Source: Myxococcales bacterium
GTDB taxonomy: Bacteria > Myxococcota_A > UBA9160 > UBA4427
Length of the DNA: 39,912 nt
Assembly: GCA_012960035.1 (NCBI GenBank)
Contig: DUBZ01000022.1
Location: 1 to 39,912 of the forward strand
Direction of reading: 5' to 3'
Part shown: positions 15,845 to 23,213 of the stretch, in pieces
Layout of the letters: the number at the start of each line of letters is the position of its first letter
Position numbering within the stretch: position 1 is the first letter of the stretch
Notes under the pieces: generated by a model
Told to the model about the DNA's origin: nothing
Seen by the model: the letters and a program-made list of their open reading frames with translations, nothing else
Database searches by the model: none
Translations under genes and position numbers: made by a program

Positions 15845-17037
15845 GGGGTCACCTTCTTCTTCGTCGGTTGCTTGCCGCTTGGGGCGATCGGCTGGTTGCC
15901 CGTCCAAGCCGGCATCCATGCGGGGTGTGCGCCCGGTGTTTCGAAAAGCAGCTTGCCCTTCCGGTCGATCACTTTGATGATGCTGTGAGGGATCTGGTTG
16001 CCTTGGCTGAACATGTCGGACGGGATCGCCACGTAGGCGATTCGCTCACCGTCCGGCGACCATAACGGAGACGTGTTGGCCGTTTTTGAACCCTTGGTGA
16101 GATTGACGGCTGGACCTTCTCCGAGAGGCGAAATGAAGATGTCGTGAGAGCCATCTCGATTTGAAACGAAGACGATCTCGTCTCGGCTCGGCGAAGGGCT
16201 TGCTGAATGATCGTCCGATTGCGGTGTGCTCGCGACTTTTATGGCGCGCGATTTCGGAGCCAGCTCGATCGACATGATGTCACGGGGCCGGTTCACTCGC
16301 GCCTGGTACGTGTAAATGACGTGGCTGTCGTCGCGGGTGAACTCGGGCTTGGCGTAGATGCCGTTCGGAACTTGATACACCGCCATCGGTTTGGTGCCGT
16401 GACGCAGCATCCACAATTTGTCGTTGTTTTTTACGTTTTTGATACGTCCGCGGGCAATGATGAATTTTCCGTTGCTTGAATAGTCGAGTTGCAGCATGCG
16501 GTGATTGGTTTGCTCAACGCGAGCGATCAACTGGCGGTTATTGTCTTCTAAGTTGACGATCACGACGCCTGCATTGCTGTCGGTTCTGCTTTTGACGTGA
16601 GGCATACGGAAAGTGTGGGCGATCGATTTTCCGTCGGGTGACCACACTGGGAAGCGTTGGAGGAAGTCGGGCTCTGGGCCTATGCCTTTGAGTTCACCGG
16701 TGACGGGGTCGAGAACTTTGACGTGCGACTTCATTGCGCCATCGATGTTGCGCGAGATCAGCAGGAGCTGTTTTGCGGCGTCGGACCACTGCGGTCTGCG
16801 CTCTTGGTGGTCGGGGGTATGCGTCAGGCGTTGCAATGCACCGTCGGACAAACGCGCGCGCCACAAGTCGAGGTCATCGTCATTTGAGACTATAAACACG
16901 AGGCCGTCGCTTGACTTGTCCGACAACAACTCGGCGGCATGTCCAACCCCGGTCCCACCGACACAGATGCCGAAGAGAGCCGTCGCCAATACAGCTCGGC
17001 GAGTGAAGAGACGAAAAAAAGTGATGCGCTGGGCCAT
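15841..17037 (-). CDS. Exported TolB-like PD40 beta-propeller protein
   Basis: A 398-residue protein with an N-terminal signal-like segment (ATALFGICVGGTGVGHAAE, cleavage probably after GHA) and a series of WD40-like/PD40 repeats. Repeats are recognisable as RRPQWSDAAKQLLL, RFPVWSPDGKSIAH, SASPSPSRDEIVFVSNRDGS and TSPLWSPDGERIAYVA, consistent with a six-bladed TolB-type propeller. A periplasmic binding or scaffold role is likely; no enzymatic residues are visible. The ATG follows GGAG. It is convergent with the thiolase-like gene and divergent from the carboxylesterase. It is not the Tol-Pal TolB itself, because tolQRA and pal are not nearby. Confidence 0.82.
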   Translation of the reverse strand: MAQRITFFRLFTRRAVLATALFGICVGGTGVGHAAELLSDKSSDGLVFIVSNDDDLDLWRARLSDGALQRLTHTPDHQERRPQWSDAAKQLLLISRNIDGAMKSHVKVLDPVTGELKGIGPEPDFLQRFPVWSPDGKSIAHTFRMPHVKSRTDSNAGVVIVNLEDNNRQLIARVEQTNHRMLQLDYSSNGKFIIARGRIKNVKNNDKLWMLRHGTKPMAVYQVPNGIYAKPEFTRDDSHVIYTYQARVNRPRDIMSIELAPKSRAIKVASTPQSDDHSASPSPSRDEIVFVSNRDGSHDIFISPLGEGPAVNLTKGSKTANTSPLWSPDGERIAYVAIPSDMFSQGNQIPHSIIKVIDRKGKLLFETPGAHPAWMPAWTGNQPIAPSGKQPTKKKVTP

Positions 17038-17353
17038 GGGTGTTCTCCGGAAATGAGCATCGCACGGACAAGAATGTAGGGAATGTCATCTCGATTGGCG
17101 TTGGACGCAGTGTGTTTGCCGCTTGTTCAAAAGACGCCCCGCCTCCAATCGCAGTTCAATGATTAGATTCGACGAATGAGGCTTCGGTTCTATAATCGCC
17201 GTGGCGTACTTCAGCAGGCCGCATCGAATACGTAGGCACAACTTCGACGATGCGATTCTGCGATGCATTTAAAATCCCGAAATTTTCGTTGCGCTCGCCG
17301 TCGGAAACGATGCTTGCGGGTGTGGAACACGCTGCCCAGAAGGAAAATGACAC
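17038..17353. promoter_or_regulatory. Divergent intergenic region with candidate promoter for the esterase
   Basis: On the plus strand TATAAT (17191-17196) lies 17 nt after TTCGAC (17168-17173), a plausible sigma70-type pair. It would give a leader of about 150 nt before the esterase start at 17354. AGAAGGA (17338-17344) is the ribosome site for that start. Nothing else stands out in the region. Confidence 0.4.
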
Positions 17354-19294
17354 ATGTCGCGACCCTACGACTCGCAATCGAGCCACTTGGCAATGCCGAT
17401 CAAATACGTGAAACAAAGCCGCAGCTCCGAATGCGGTCGGGCCTGGCTGCTGGTTCTCATCCTATTGGGGGCGGTCGGGGTCGCGTGCAGTTCGCCGCGA
17501 GAAGAACTTCATGGTGACGCGGATAGGGCGACACTGCGCAGTCCAGCCGCGGGCCCCGTCGTAGGGTTCAACACTGAAGGCGGCGCACACGCCTGGCTCG
17601 GGATTCCGTTTGCGAAACCGCCGGTGGGAGATCTTCGCTGGCGCGTACCGCAACCCGCTGCGCCTTGGGCAGAAGCGCGGGAAGTCCTTTCGTACGGCGC
17701 TTCATGCGTTCAGTTCGCAGGGCCCGGAGGTGGGCGCAATGGAGAAGACGAAGGCGAGGCGACGGGTTCCGAAGACTGTCTTTTCCTCAATGTCTTTGCC
17801 CCAAGGTTTGCGGTGGACGCAGTACCCGGCGCCGATGAAAGCCTGCCCGTCATGTTCTGGATCCACGGCGGAGGAAACACGGTCGGCGATGCGACGGTCT
17901 ATGACGCGAGCCGACTCGCGGTCCAAGAGAATGTCGTGGTTGTTTCGGTGCACTACCGCATGGGCGTGCTCGGCTGGTTTTCACACCCGTCCCTGCGCAC
18001 ACCCGGGACCAGTGCCGTGGATGGTTCGGGCAACTACGGAACGCTTGACCTCATACGCGGCCTTCAGTGGGTCAAAGAAAACATCGGCGCCTTCGGAGGA
18101 GACCCCGATCGCGTGACGGTATTTGGAGAGTCGGCGGGCGGGCGTAACGTCTTTTCGCTTCTCTTGGCGCGACCCGCGGCTGGCCTGTTCCATGGTGCGA
18201 TCGCGCAGAGCGGTACCGCCAATACGGTGCCCCGATCGGACGCCGAAAACTTTGTTGACGATGCGGAGCCCGGCTACTTCGCAAGTTCAAATGAGGCGAT
18301 CGCGAAAATGCTGATCGCGGACGGCCGCGCCGAAAATCGCGATAAAGCGAAAGCCTATATGTCTCAGATGAGCGACGTACAGACCGCCGAGTACCTGCGC
18401 AGCCTGTCTCCCGCGCAGCTGCTTACGGGGTACGACGGCGCACAGTTCGGCGGGATGTATAGCATCAAACAATTGGTTCGAGATGGCGTGGTGATCCCCA
18501 AGGAGCCCGCCGTCGAAGCGATGAAGCTCGGCAAGTACAACCAGGTGCCGACCATCATGGGAACCAACCGCCATGAGCTGCGCTTGTTCGTCATGTTCAG
18601 CTCAGAGCACATCGGGCATTTTTTTGGCCTGCCGATGTGGATCAAGGACGTCGACCGGTTTCAGGCGAGCACCGATATTCCCACCAAGTTGTGGAAGATT
18701 CGAGGTGTCGACGCACCCGCCGCGGCAATGCGAGAGGTGCAGGGGCCGAGCGTCTATGGCTATCGCTTTGACTGGGACGAGGAGCCCAAGGTTGGGTTCA
18801 TTGACATGAGTCAGTCTCTTGGTGCCGCGCACGCGATCGAGATCCCGTTTGTATTCGGCTGGCTCTCGCTGGGTCCGGGAACGCGCTTCGTCTTCGATGA
18901 AGACAAGGCAGACTCGAATCGGGTGTTGTCGAATCAAATGATGTCGTACTGGTCGCAGTTCGCATATTCGGGCAACCCCGGCCGTGGGCGTAGCGGAGAC
19001 CTTCCGTTGTGGTCGAGTTGGTCTGACGCTTCGCAAAGCGAGGGCGACACGTTCATTGTGTTTGATTCACAGGCCGGCGGCGGCGTTCGTATGTCCAAAC
19101 AGGCGCCGCTGGTCATAGACGAAGTACTGGCCGAGATCGCGGCCGACCCCCGCATTGCCGGCCATGTCCACGACCGCTGTGAGATCTACTATTCGATTGC
19201 AACGCGAAGCACCGACATGTCCGAAGCCGACTACGATGCGATCGAAGACGGCTTATGCGCGAGGGAGTACCCGCTGTCAGAGTATCCCTGGTAG
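17354..19294 (+). CDS. Type B carboxylesterase, probable lipoprotein
   Basis: A 646-residue alpha/beta-hydrolase of the cholinesterase/type-B carboxylesterase family. The N-terminal helix AWLLVLILLGAVGVAC ends in a plausible lipobox with Cys near residue 37, predicting membrane anchoring outside the cytoplasm. Family markers are the oxyanion loop WIHGGGN, the EDCLFLNVFAP block, the nucleophile GESAGG, the acidic member probably in GTNRHELRLF, and the late His in GAAHAIEIPF. It is longer than usual through its N-terminal tail and insertions. ATG 17354 is preceded by AGAAGGA. Ester substrates, possibly lipids or xenobiotics, are expected; none can be named. It appears monocistronic. Confidence 0.92.
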   Translation: MSRPYDSQSSHLAMPIKYVKQSRSSECGRAWLLVLILLGAVGVACSSPREELHGDADRATLRSPAAGPVVGFNTEGGAHAWLGIPFAKPPVGDLRWRVPQPAAPWAEAREVLSYGASCVQFAGPGGGRNGEDEGEATGSEDCLFLNVFAPRFAVDAVPGADESLPVMFWIHGGGNTVGDATVYDASRLAVQENVVVVSVHYRMGVLGWFSHPSLRTPGTSAVDGSGNYGTLDLIRGLQWVKENIGAFGGDPDRVTVFGESAGGRNVFSLLLARPAAGLFHGAIAQSGTANTVPRSDAENFVDDAEPGYFASSNEAIAKMLIADGRAENRDKAKAYMSQMSDVQTAEYLRSLSPAQLLTGYDGAQFGGMYSIKQLVRDGVVIPKEPAVEAMKLGKYNQVPTIMGTNRHELRLFVMFSSEHIGHFFGLPMWIKDVDRFQASTDIPTKLWKIRGVDAPAAAMREVQGPSVYGYRFDWDEEPKVGFIDMSQSLGAAHAIEIPFVFGWLSLGPGTRFVFDEDKADSNRVLSNQMMSYWSQFAYSGNPGRGRSGDLPLWSSWSDASQSEGDTFIVFDSQAGGGVRMSKQAPLVIDEVLAEIAADPRIAGHVHDRCEIYYSIATRSTDMSEADYDAIEDGLCAREYPLSEYPW

Positions 19295-19389
19295 AACAGC
19301 GATCGCGTTCCGCGATGCGCGCAATCCTCCTAGGGAATGGGGAACCCGCATCTCAAACGGCGGCTAGTGAGAACAATCGTTCGAACGAA

Positions 19390-19752
19390 TTACTCGCGGG
19401 GAAACAGGACTCGATCGAAGAAGACTCGGTTGGACGACACGATCCAGTAACCGAGTTCGACTGCCCAGATCATTGGGGGCAGCGAAAAGAAAGCCGCCGA
19501 CCGCCGCCAGCCGAGGCCCTCAAATATGTACAGGGCAGCTCGACCAGAACGCAAGATTCGGCCGTCCCGGCAAAGCACGTGCATCGTCTCGGCGCAGGCC
19601 TGCGCTAGCTCCGGCGTCATCGGCGGGCTCGGTGCTTCCTTGTAAGGCTGCATATCGAAGCGGTGGTTCTGATCTCGCCCCCTGGTCCAGGCGGCCAACT
19701 TACGTCAGAACCCTCAATCGCCGTCCCACAGGACGATCTCACGATCACTCAT
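19390..19752 (-). CDS. Predicted selenoprotein: DCC-family (DUF393) thiol-redox protein with Sec-x-x-Sec motif
   Basis: A 120-residue reading frame from ATG 19752 to the stop at 19390 that contains two in-frame TGA codons, at codons 13 (19716-19714) and 16 (19707-19705). With U for TGA the N-terminus reads MSDREIVLWDGDUGFURKLA. The DCC family is defined by DGxCxxC at this spot, so both TGAs replace exactly the two redox cysteines. The rest (MQPYKEAPSPPMTPEL, MHVLCRDGRILRSG, then GLGWRRSAAFFSLPPMIWAVELGY) matches a normal full-length family member. The ATG lies 1 nt after the EVE-gene TAA and has GGAG 8 nt upstream, so initiation here is well supported. A 102-residue product from TTG 19698 would lack the whole active site. 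The alternative, a pseudogene hit twice at precisely these codons, is unlikely. Confidence 0.8.
19665..19712 (-). promoter_or_regulatory. Candidate bSECIS element for UGA decoding
   Basis: In the mRNA an 8-bp perfect outer stem pairs GGTTCTGA (19712-19705, including the second UGA) with TCAGAACC (19672-19665). Inside it, GCCGCCT (19695-19689) pairs with AGGGGGC (19683-19677), with one G-G mismatch, around the apical loop GGACC (19688-19684). The loop begins with G and lies 16 nt after the second UGA and 25 nt after the first. This fits the published bacterial SECIS rule of a small G-starting loop 16-37 nt downstream. SelB is the expected reader. Confidence 0.7.
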
Positions 19753-19753
19753 T

Positions 19754-20200
19754 TTACTGGCTCCGGGTTGGTTGGCCGCGCGGTACCTTGGTCTTTCCCC
19801 GCTTCAGGATGTGCTGAAAGTCTTTCTTTTCGACAGGAATGACGGACAGGCGCGACCTTTTGACGAGCATGATGTCGGGAAGGTCGGGGTCGGCCTTGAT
19901 GTCGGCAAGGGTCACCGGGACTTTGAACGGCACCACGGGTTCGAAGTCGACCGCGACCCAGCGTTCGTCTTCAGTCGTCGGGTCTTGGTACGACTCGCCA
20001 ATGACGCGCGCGATCCCCACGATCTCCTTGCCTACGTTCGAATGGTAGTAGAGGGCGAGATCTCCCTTTTCCATCGCAGAAAGGTTGTTGCGCGCTTCGT
20101 AGTTGCGAACACCATCCCAGAAGGTCTTCCCGTCTTTGACAAAGGTGTCCCATGAATATTTGAAGGGTTCGGACTTGATAAGCCAATGGCGAACGGGCAT
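19754..20200 (-). CDS. EVE domain protein
   Basis: A 148-residue EVE-domain protein (PUA-like fold, related to thymocyte nuclear protein 1). The opening HWLIKSEPFKYSWDTF, then WDGVRNYEARNNL and GDLALYYHSN, are diagnostic. EVE domains bind modified bases in DNA or RNA; the stand-alone bacterial form is widespread and of unsettled role. Length is normal. The ATG is preceded by GGAG. Its TAA is followed after 1 nt by the ATG of the recoded DCC-family gene, so the two are translationally coupled. No restriction-modification genes are near, which argues against a role in modified-DNA defence here. Confidence 0.93.
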   Translation of the reverse strand: MPVRHWLIKSEPFKYSWDTFVKDGKTFWDGVRNYEARNNLSAMEKGDLALYYHSNVGKEIVGIARVIGESYQDPTTEDERWVAVDFEPVVPFKVPVTLADIKADPDLPDIMLVKRSRLSVIPVEKKDFQHILKRGKTKVPRGQPTRSQ

Positions 20201-20251
20201 GGGATCTCCGGTTTGGGGTCGTTAGTTCGTGCAGGGTAGGTGGACGAGGGC

Positions 20252-20671
20252 TTAGGTGTCGAGGTGTTCGGCTCCGGGGCCGAGCGGCTGTCCATAACTG
20301 AATTCGACAATGTTTCCCGCCGGGTCGCGGATGCCACAATAGTATCCAACGGGGTAGGGCTCGGCGCGCGGAGCCCAGGCGAGGCGCCCGTCGTGTTTTG
20401 CTTGTTCGGCCAAGTCGTCGACCCTTGCGGCAGTTTCGACCGCAAACCCGAGATGCCCGAAATCGTCCTCAGCTTGCTCGTGGACGCGACCCCCGTTGAT
20501 TACGACCAGTATGAACTCGCGCTCCTTCCCGGGCTCTGAGAGCCAAACCACCTTCGAATGGTCGTCGCTGCGGCGGTGACATTCGAGCATCGCGCAATAC
20601 TGCTTATAGAAATCGATGCACTCCTCGAATTCATTCACATGGAGTGCGATATGGGTAAGGGCGACGCTCAC
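20252..20671 (-). CDS. VOC (glyoxalase/bleomycin-resistance) family protein
   Basis: A 139-residue vicinal-oxygen-chelate fold protein. Two beta-alpha-beta-beta-beta units are visible: THIALHVNEFEECIDFYKQY at the start, and FGHLGFAVETAARVDDLAEQ in the second half, ending IRDPAGNIVEFSYG. Candidate metal ligands are His7 or His10, the His in GHLGF and the Glu in IVEF, consistent with a glyoxalase-I-like or dioxygenase-like metal site. It starts at GTG 20671, preceded by AAGG. It lies on the same strand as the EVE and DCC-family genes, 51 nt upstream, and could share their message. The substrate is unknown. Confidence 0.88.
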   Translation of the reverse strand: MSVALTHIALHVNEFEECIDFYKQYCAMLECHRRSDDHSKVVWLSEPGKEREFILVVINGGRVHEQAEDDFGHLGFAVETAARVDDLAEQAKHDGRLAWAPRAEPYPVGYYCGIRDPAGNIVEFSYGQPLGPGAEHLDT

Positions 20672-20711
20672 GGGGGACCTTGTGGTTCGGGATGATGTGG
20701 CGGTATAGGGA

Positions 20712-21140
20712 TTAATGATTCAGGTATGCGGTGAGGGCGGCGAGTTCTTTTTCGAGATAAGGCAGCGCAATCATCGCCCGCGTCGGCCGCTTTGGCGTGT
20801 AGCCCTCTGGATATTCGTTGCGCATGATCCGGGCTTCGAGCAGTTCCGCGGAAGCAAACGCGACTGCGGGGCCGATTGCGCCGTCAACCTTTGGGTCGAC
20901 GTTGTGGCAAGCAATGCAGTTCGCGGTGTAGACCGCGCTGCCCCGCGCGACGAGAGCTGCGGGATCGCCTTCCGCCGGTTCTTCGACCGGGGGCGGGGTC
21001 TCCGCCCGCGGTGGTGTCGTGGGTCCAGGGGACGACGGCTTGCTCGGCGGCGCGGGCTTCGTTTCGGCTTCTGAGCACGAAATCATTGCGAGGCTTACCG
21101 CGACAATAAGAATGAGGCCCAATCGATAGGAAGTGATCAT
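20712..21140 (-). CDS. Lipoprotein mono-heme cytochrome c
   Basis: A 142-residue protein with a lipoprotein signal (LGLILIVAVSLAMISC, Cys near residue 22), then a proline-rich tether (about residues 28-55) and a class I cytochrome c domain. Heme attachment is CIACH (NCIACHNVDP), and the axial Met is probably in RPTRAMIALPYL. It should be a small electron carrier anchored in the periplasm. It is the first gene of a possible minus-strand run with the VOC, EVE and DCC-family genes. The ATG is preceded by GGAG at 8 nt. The redox partner is unknown. Confidence 0.9.
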   Translation of the reverse strand: MITSYRLGLILIVAVSLAMISCSEAETKPAPPSKPSSPGPTTPPRAETPPPVEEPAEGDPAALVARGSAVYTANCIACHNVDPKVDGAIGPAVAFASAELLEARIMRNEYPEGYTPKRPTRAMIALPYLEKELAALTAYLNH

Positions 21141-21214
21141 GATTTAACTCCGAAGTGCGCGGGGCTAGACGGGAAAGTCTGAGACACCGTGACGCCGCGC
21201 CGCGGGCCGGAAGA

Positions 21215-21289
21215 CTAGCAGGCTGCGGAAGAACTCCGGACCGAACCAGGCGCCATTCGACGGGAGTGAGTACTTCCGCAGCCTGTTAG
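21215..21289. repeat. Inverted pair of the dispersed CTTCCGCAGCCTG repeat
   Basis: The left arm CTAGCAGGCTGCGGAAG (21215-21231) is the reverse complement of the right arm CTTCCGCAGCCTGTTAG (21273-21289) apart from one position. ACTC/GAGT next to the arms may extend the stem. The spacer is about 41 nt, so the transcript could fold into a long hairpin. The right arm and its left flank also match 5191-5221. It sits between the cytochrome c start and the aldose-epimerase stop. A REP/MITE-like element or an attenuating hairpin is possible. Confidence 0.75.
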
Positions 21290-21297
21290 CCAGCCGA

Positions 21298-22311
21298 TCA
21301 GCGCGTCGCCTGAAAATCCCGGTTCCAATCGAAGCGAAAGGCCGTGGTCTTCGAATAAGGGTTGTCCGCGTCGACGATTACGTTTGGGAAGTGAGCTTGG
21401 TTTGGAGCGTCGGGAAAGTTCTGCAACGAAACGCAGAAGGCGTCGGATGCAGTCGTGCTCTCGAGTGCGGCGTGGGTCAGCAAAAGACAGGGTTGGTTTG
21501 TCGCGATTTCAACATTGCGACCGCTTTTTGGGTCGCGTAGCCCGGCGACGGTACGCGGTGTCTTGTCGGACGTGTTGAGCACGAAGTCGGGGCTGCGGTT
21601 TGAAGTATTAAAGAATTGATCGCCGACGCGACTTGGAGAACGAACGTCGAGGGGAGTGTTGGCGGTTCCGATCAAATGGCCAGTTGCGGCGCCGTCGCCG
21701 TCACGTTCGACGATTTCTTCGGCGGCAATCCAGAGATCGTGATCCATCACACTGCTCTGCATCCCACGCGACAGGTTGAAGTAGAGCTGACTCGACAGGT
21801 CGACGATCGTGGGGGTGTCGGAAGTGGCGCCGTACTCGATCCTCAACGTGCCATGCTCATCGAGTCGGTATTCGACCGTACAGTCCACCGCGCCGGGAAA
21901 CCCCTGGTCGCCGTCCGGGCTCCGGTAGTGAAACCGGACGCCTTCCTTTAAGGCCTCGCCCCACCAGACTGCCCGATGCAGACCGGCGTCGCCGCCGTGT
22001 TCGTGATGTAGGGCTGCCGACGCGGTACTCACTGCGTGCAGCGAATTGTCGATCGTGAATGCAGCGTCAGAGATGCGACCCGCGTAGCGTCCCAACGTGG
22101 CGCCGAGCGGGAGAGGCCCGGCGAGGTACGCGGCAAGGTCCGTGTGTCCGACGATTACCGAATCACGCTGACCGTGCGGCCCGGGCAGCGTGATCGACAC
22201 TGCGCTCGCGCCGTACTCGATGACTTCGACCCTTACCCCAGAAGCGCTTTCAAGTCGGAAGAGATGCACCGGGACGCCGTTCGAGGTCGTGCCGAAATAC
22301 TTCTGCTCCAC
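21298..22311 (-). CDS. Aldose 1-epimerase (galactose mutarotase family)
   Basis: A 337-residue galactose-mutarotase-fold enzyme that interconverts the alpha and beta anomers of free hexoses. Family features are EVIEYGASAVSITLP, LGRYAGRISDAAF, the HEHGGDAGLHRAVW segment with the substrate-contacting histidine, and SQLYFNLSRG. Start GTG 22311 is chosen because AAGGAG lies 6 nt upstream and the family N-terminus begins here; the frame is open 89 codons further, but that stretch is Arg/Ser/Pro-rich and unlike the family. It is divergent from the CdsZ-like gene with a 167-nt gap. The GH3 glycosidase elsewhere in the window could supply hexoses, but no linkage is shown. Confidence 0.9.
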   Translation of the reverse strand: MEQKYFGTTSNGVPVHLFRLESASGVRVEVIEYGASAVSITLPGPHGQRDSVIVGHTDLAAYLAGPLPLGATLGRYAGRISDAAFTIDNSLHAVSTASAALHHEHGGDAGLHRAVWWGEALKEGVRFHYRSPDGDQGFPGAVDCTVEYRLDEHGTLRIEYGATSDTPTIVDLSSQLYFNLSRGMQSSVMDHDLWIAAEEIVERDGDGAATGHLIGTANTPLDVRSPSRVGDQFFNTSNRSPDFVLNTSDKTPRTVAGLRDPKSGRNVEIATNQPCLLLTHAALESTTASDAFCVSLQNFPDAPNQAHFPNVIVDADNPYSKTTAFRFDWNRDFQATR

Positions 22312-22478
22312 TCGCCGCTCCTTCGGGTCGAAAACCGTGGGTCGCCTCAGTGTAGCTCGATTCCACATCCAAACTCGGGGCGGTTGGCGGAGGGAAGGTT
22401 CGGACCGGAGCGAGGACGAATTCTCAGCCACAGGAACTGCCACAGGGTAGAATGTAGCACCTCTTAAGGAGCCCCCCT

Positions 22479-23198
22479 TTGCAACAGATTCTGCTCCAAC
22501 TGATCGAAACCGAAAAAATATGCGCTGAAATCGATGTCCTCGACACCAAGTTGGCTGCGTTCCCGGGCGAGCACGCATTCGTCGCGAACGAACTGCGCAC
22601 CGCCGAAGCCGAAGTCGCCAAAGCGCGAGACCATCTGGAAAACGAAGAACTGCAAGAGCGCCGTCTCGAAAGCAAAATGCGCGATCAAGAAGCGCTGATC
22701 CTTAAGTTCAATCATCAAAGCGGTCAGGTGAGCAGCAACCAAGCCTACACCGCGTTGCAGCACGAACTCGAAGCCGCTGAAGCGTCCAAGGCCGAGTTCG
22801 AAACCAACGCCCTTGAACACATGGAAGCCATCGACGCCGCGAAGACGGCGCTCGCCATCAAAGAAGAAAATCTCGCGGGCCTGGTTGCCACTGCGCCCGG
22901 AAAAGGCAGCATGATCGACGAGCGACAAAAGGTTGCCGAAGGCGAGCGCGCGGGTGCGGTGGCACGTCGCGACAAGGCGTGTGAGGGCGTCGAGGCAAAA
23001 ACGATGAAGCGCTTTGACGCAGTTCGGGCTCGCAAGCAGCCTGCGATTGCGGTGCTGTCGACGACGTCATGTCCCGAGTGCAGGATGGTTTTGCCTCGCC
23101 TTCGCTTCAGCGAAATCAACCGCCTCGAAGAGATCCTCGATTGTTCGAGCTGCCGTAGACTGCTCGCACCACAGAAGGTCTTGGGGGCGAGCGCGTAG
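22479..23198 (+). CDS. CdsZ-like coiled-coil protein with C4 zinc ribbon
   Basis: A 239-residue protein. Residues 1-175 form a long antiparallel coiled coil (heptads such as LRTAEAEVAKARDHLENEEL and ALQHELEAAEASKAEFE). The C-terminus has a C4 zinc ribbon, CPEC ... CSSC (TTSCPECRMVLP and LDCSSCRRLL). This is the zf-RING_7/CdsZ architecture (Chlamydia CT398 type). Homologues are widespread; links to secretion, RNA binding or sigma factors have been suggested but no general function is established. It starts at TTG 22479, with AAGGAG 7 nt upstream. It is convergent with the transporter-acyltransferase gene. Confidence 0.88.
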   Translation: MQQILLQLIETEKICAEIDVLDTKLAAFPGEHAFVANELRTAEAEVAKARDHLENEELQERRLESKMRDQEALILKFNHQSGQVSSNQAYTALQHELEAAEASKAEFETNALEHMEAIDAAKTALAIKEENLAGLVATAPGKGSMIDERQKVAEGERAGAVARRDKACEGVEAKTMKRFDAVRARKQPAIAVLSTTSCPECRMVLPRLRFSEINRLEEILDCSSCRRLLAPQKVLGASA

Positions 23199-23213
23199 CC
23201 GTCTGCGGCTCTG

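Noticed and set aside
17038..17082. 13-nt word GCATCGCACGGAC shared with the region near 38160
   Set aside because: It is the only shared block, with unrelated flanks; in a GC-rich 40-kb window this may be chance.
19390..19698. A 102-residue protein starting at TTG 19698
   Set aside because: It has no ribosome site and would lack the DGxCxxC region that defines the family. The longer frame from ATG 19752 with two recoded TGAs explains the data better.
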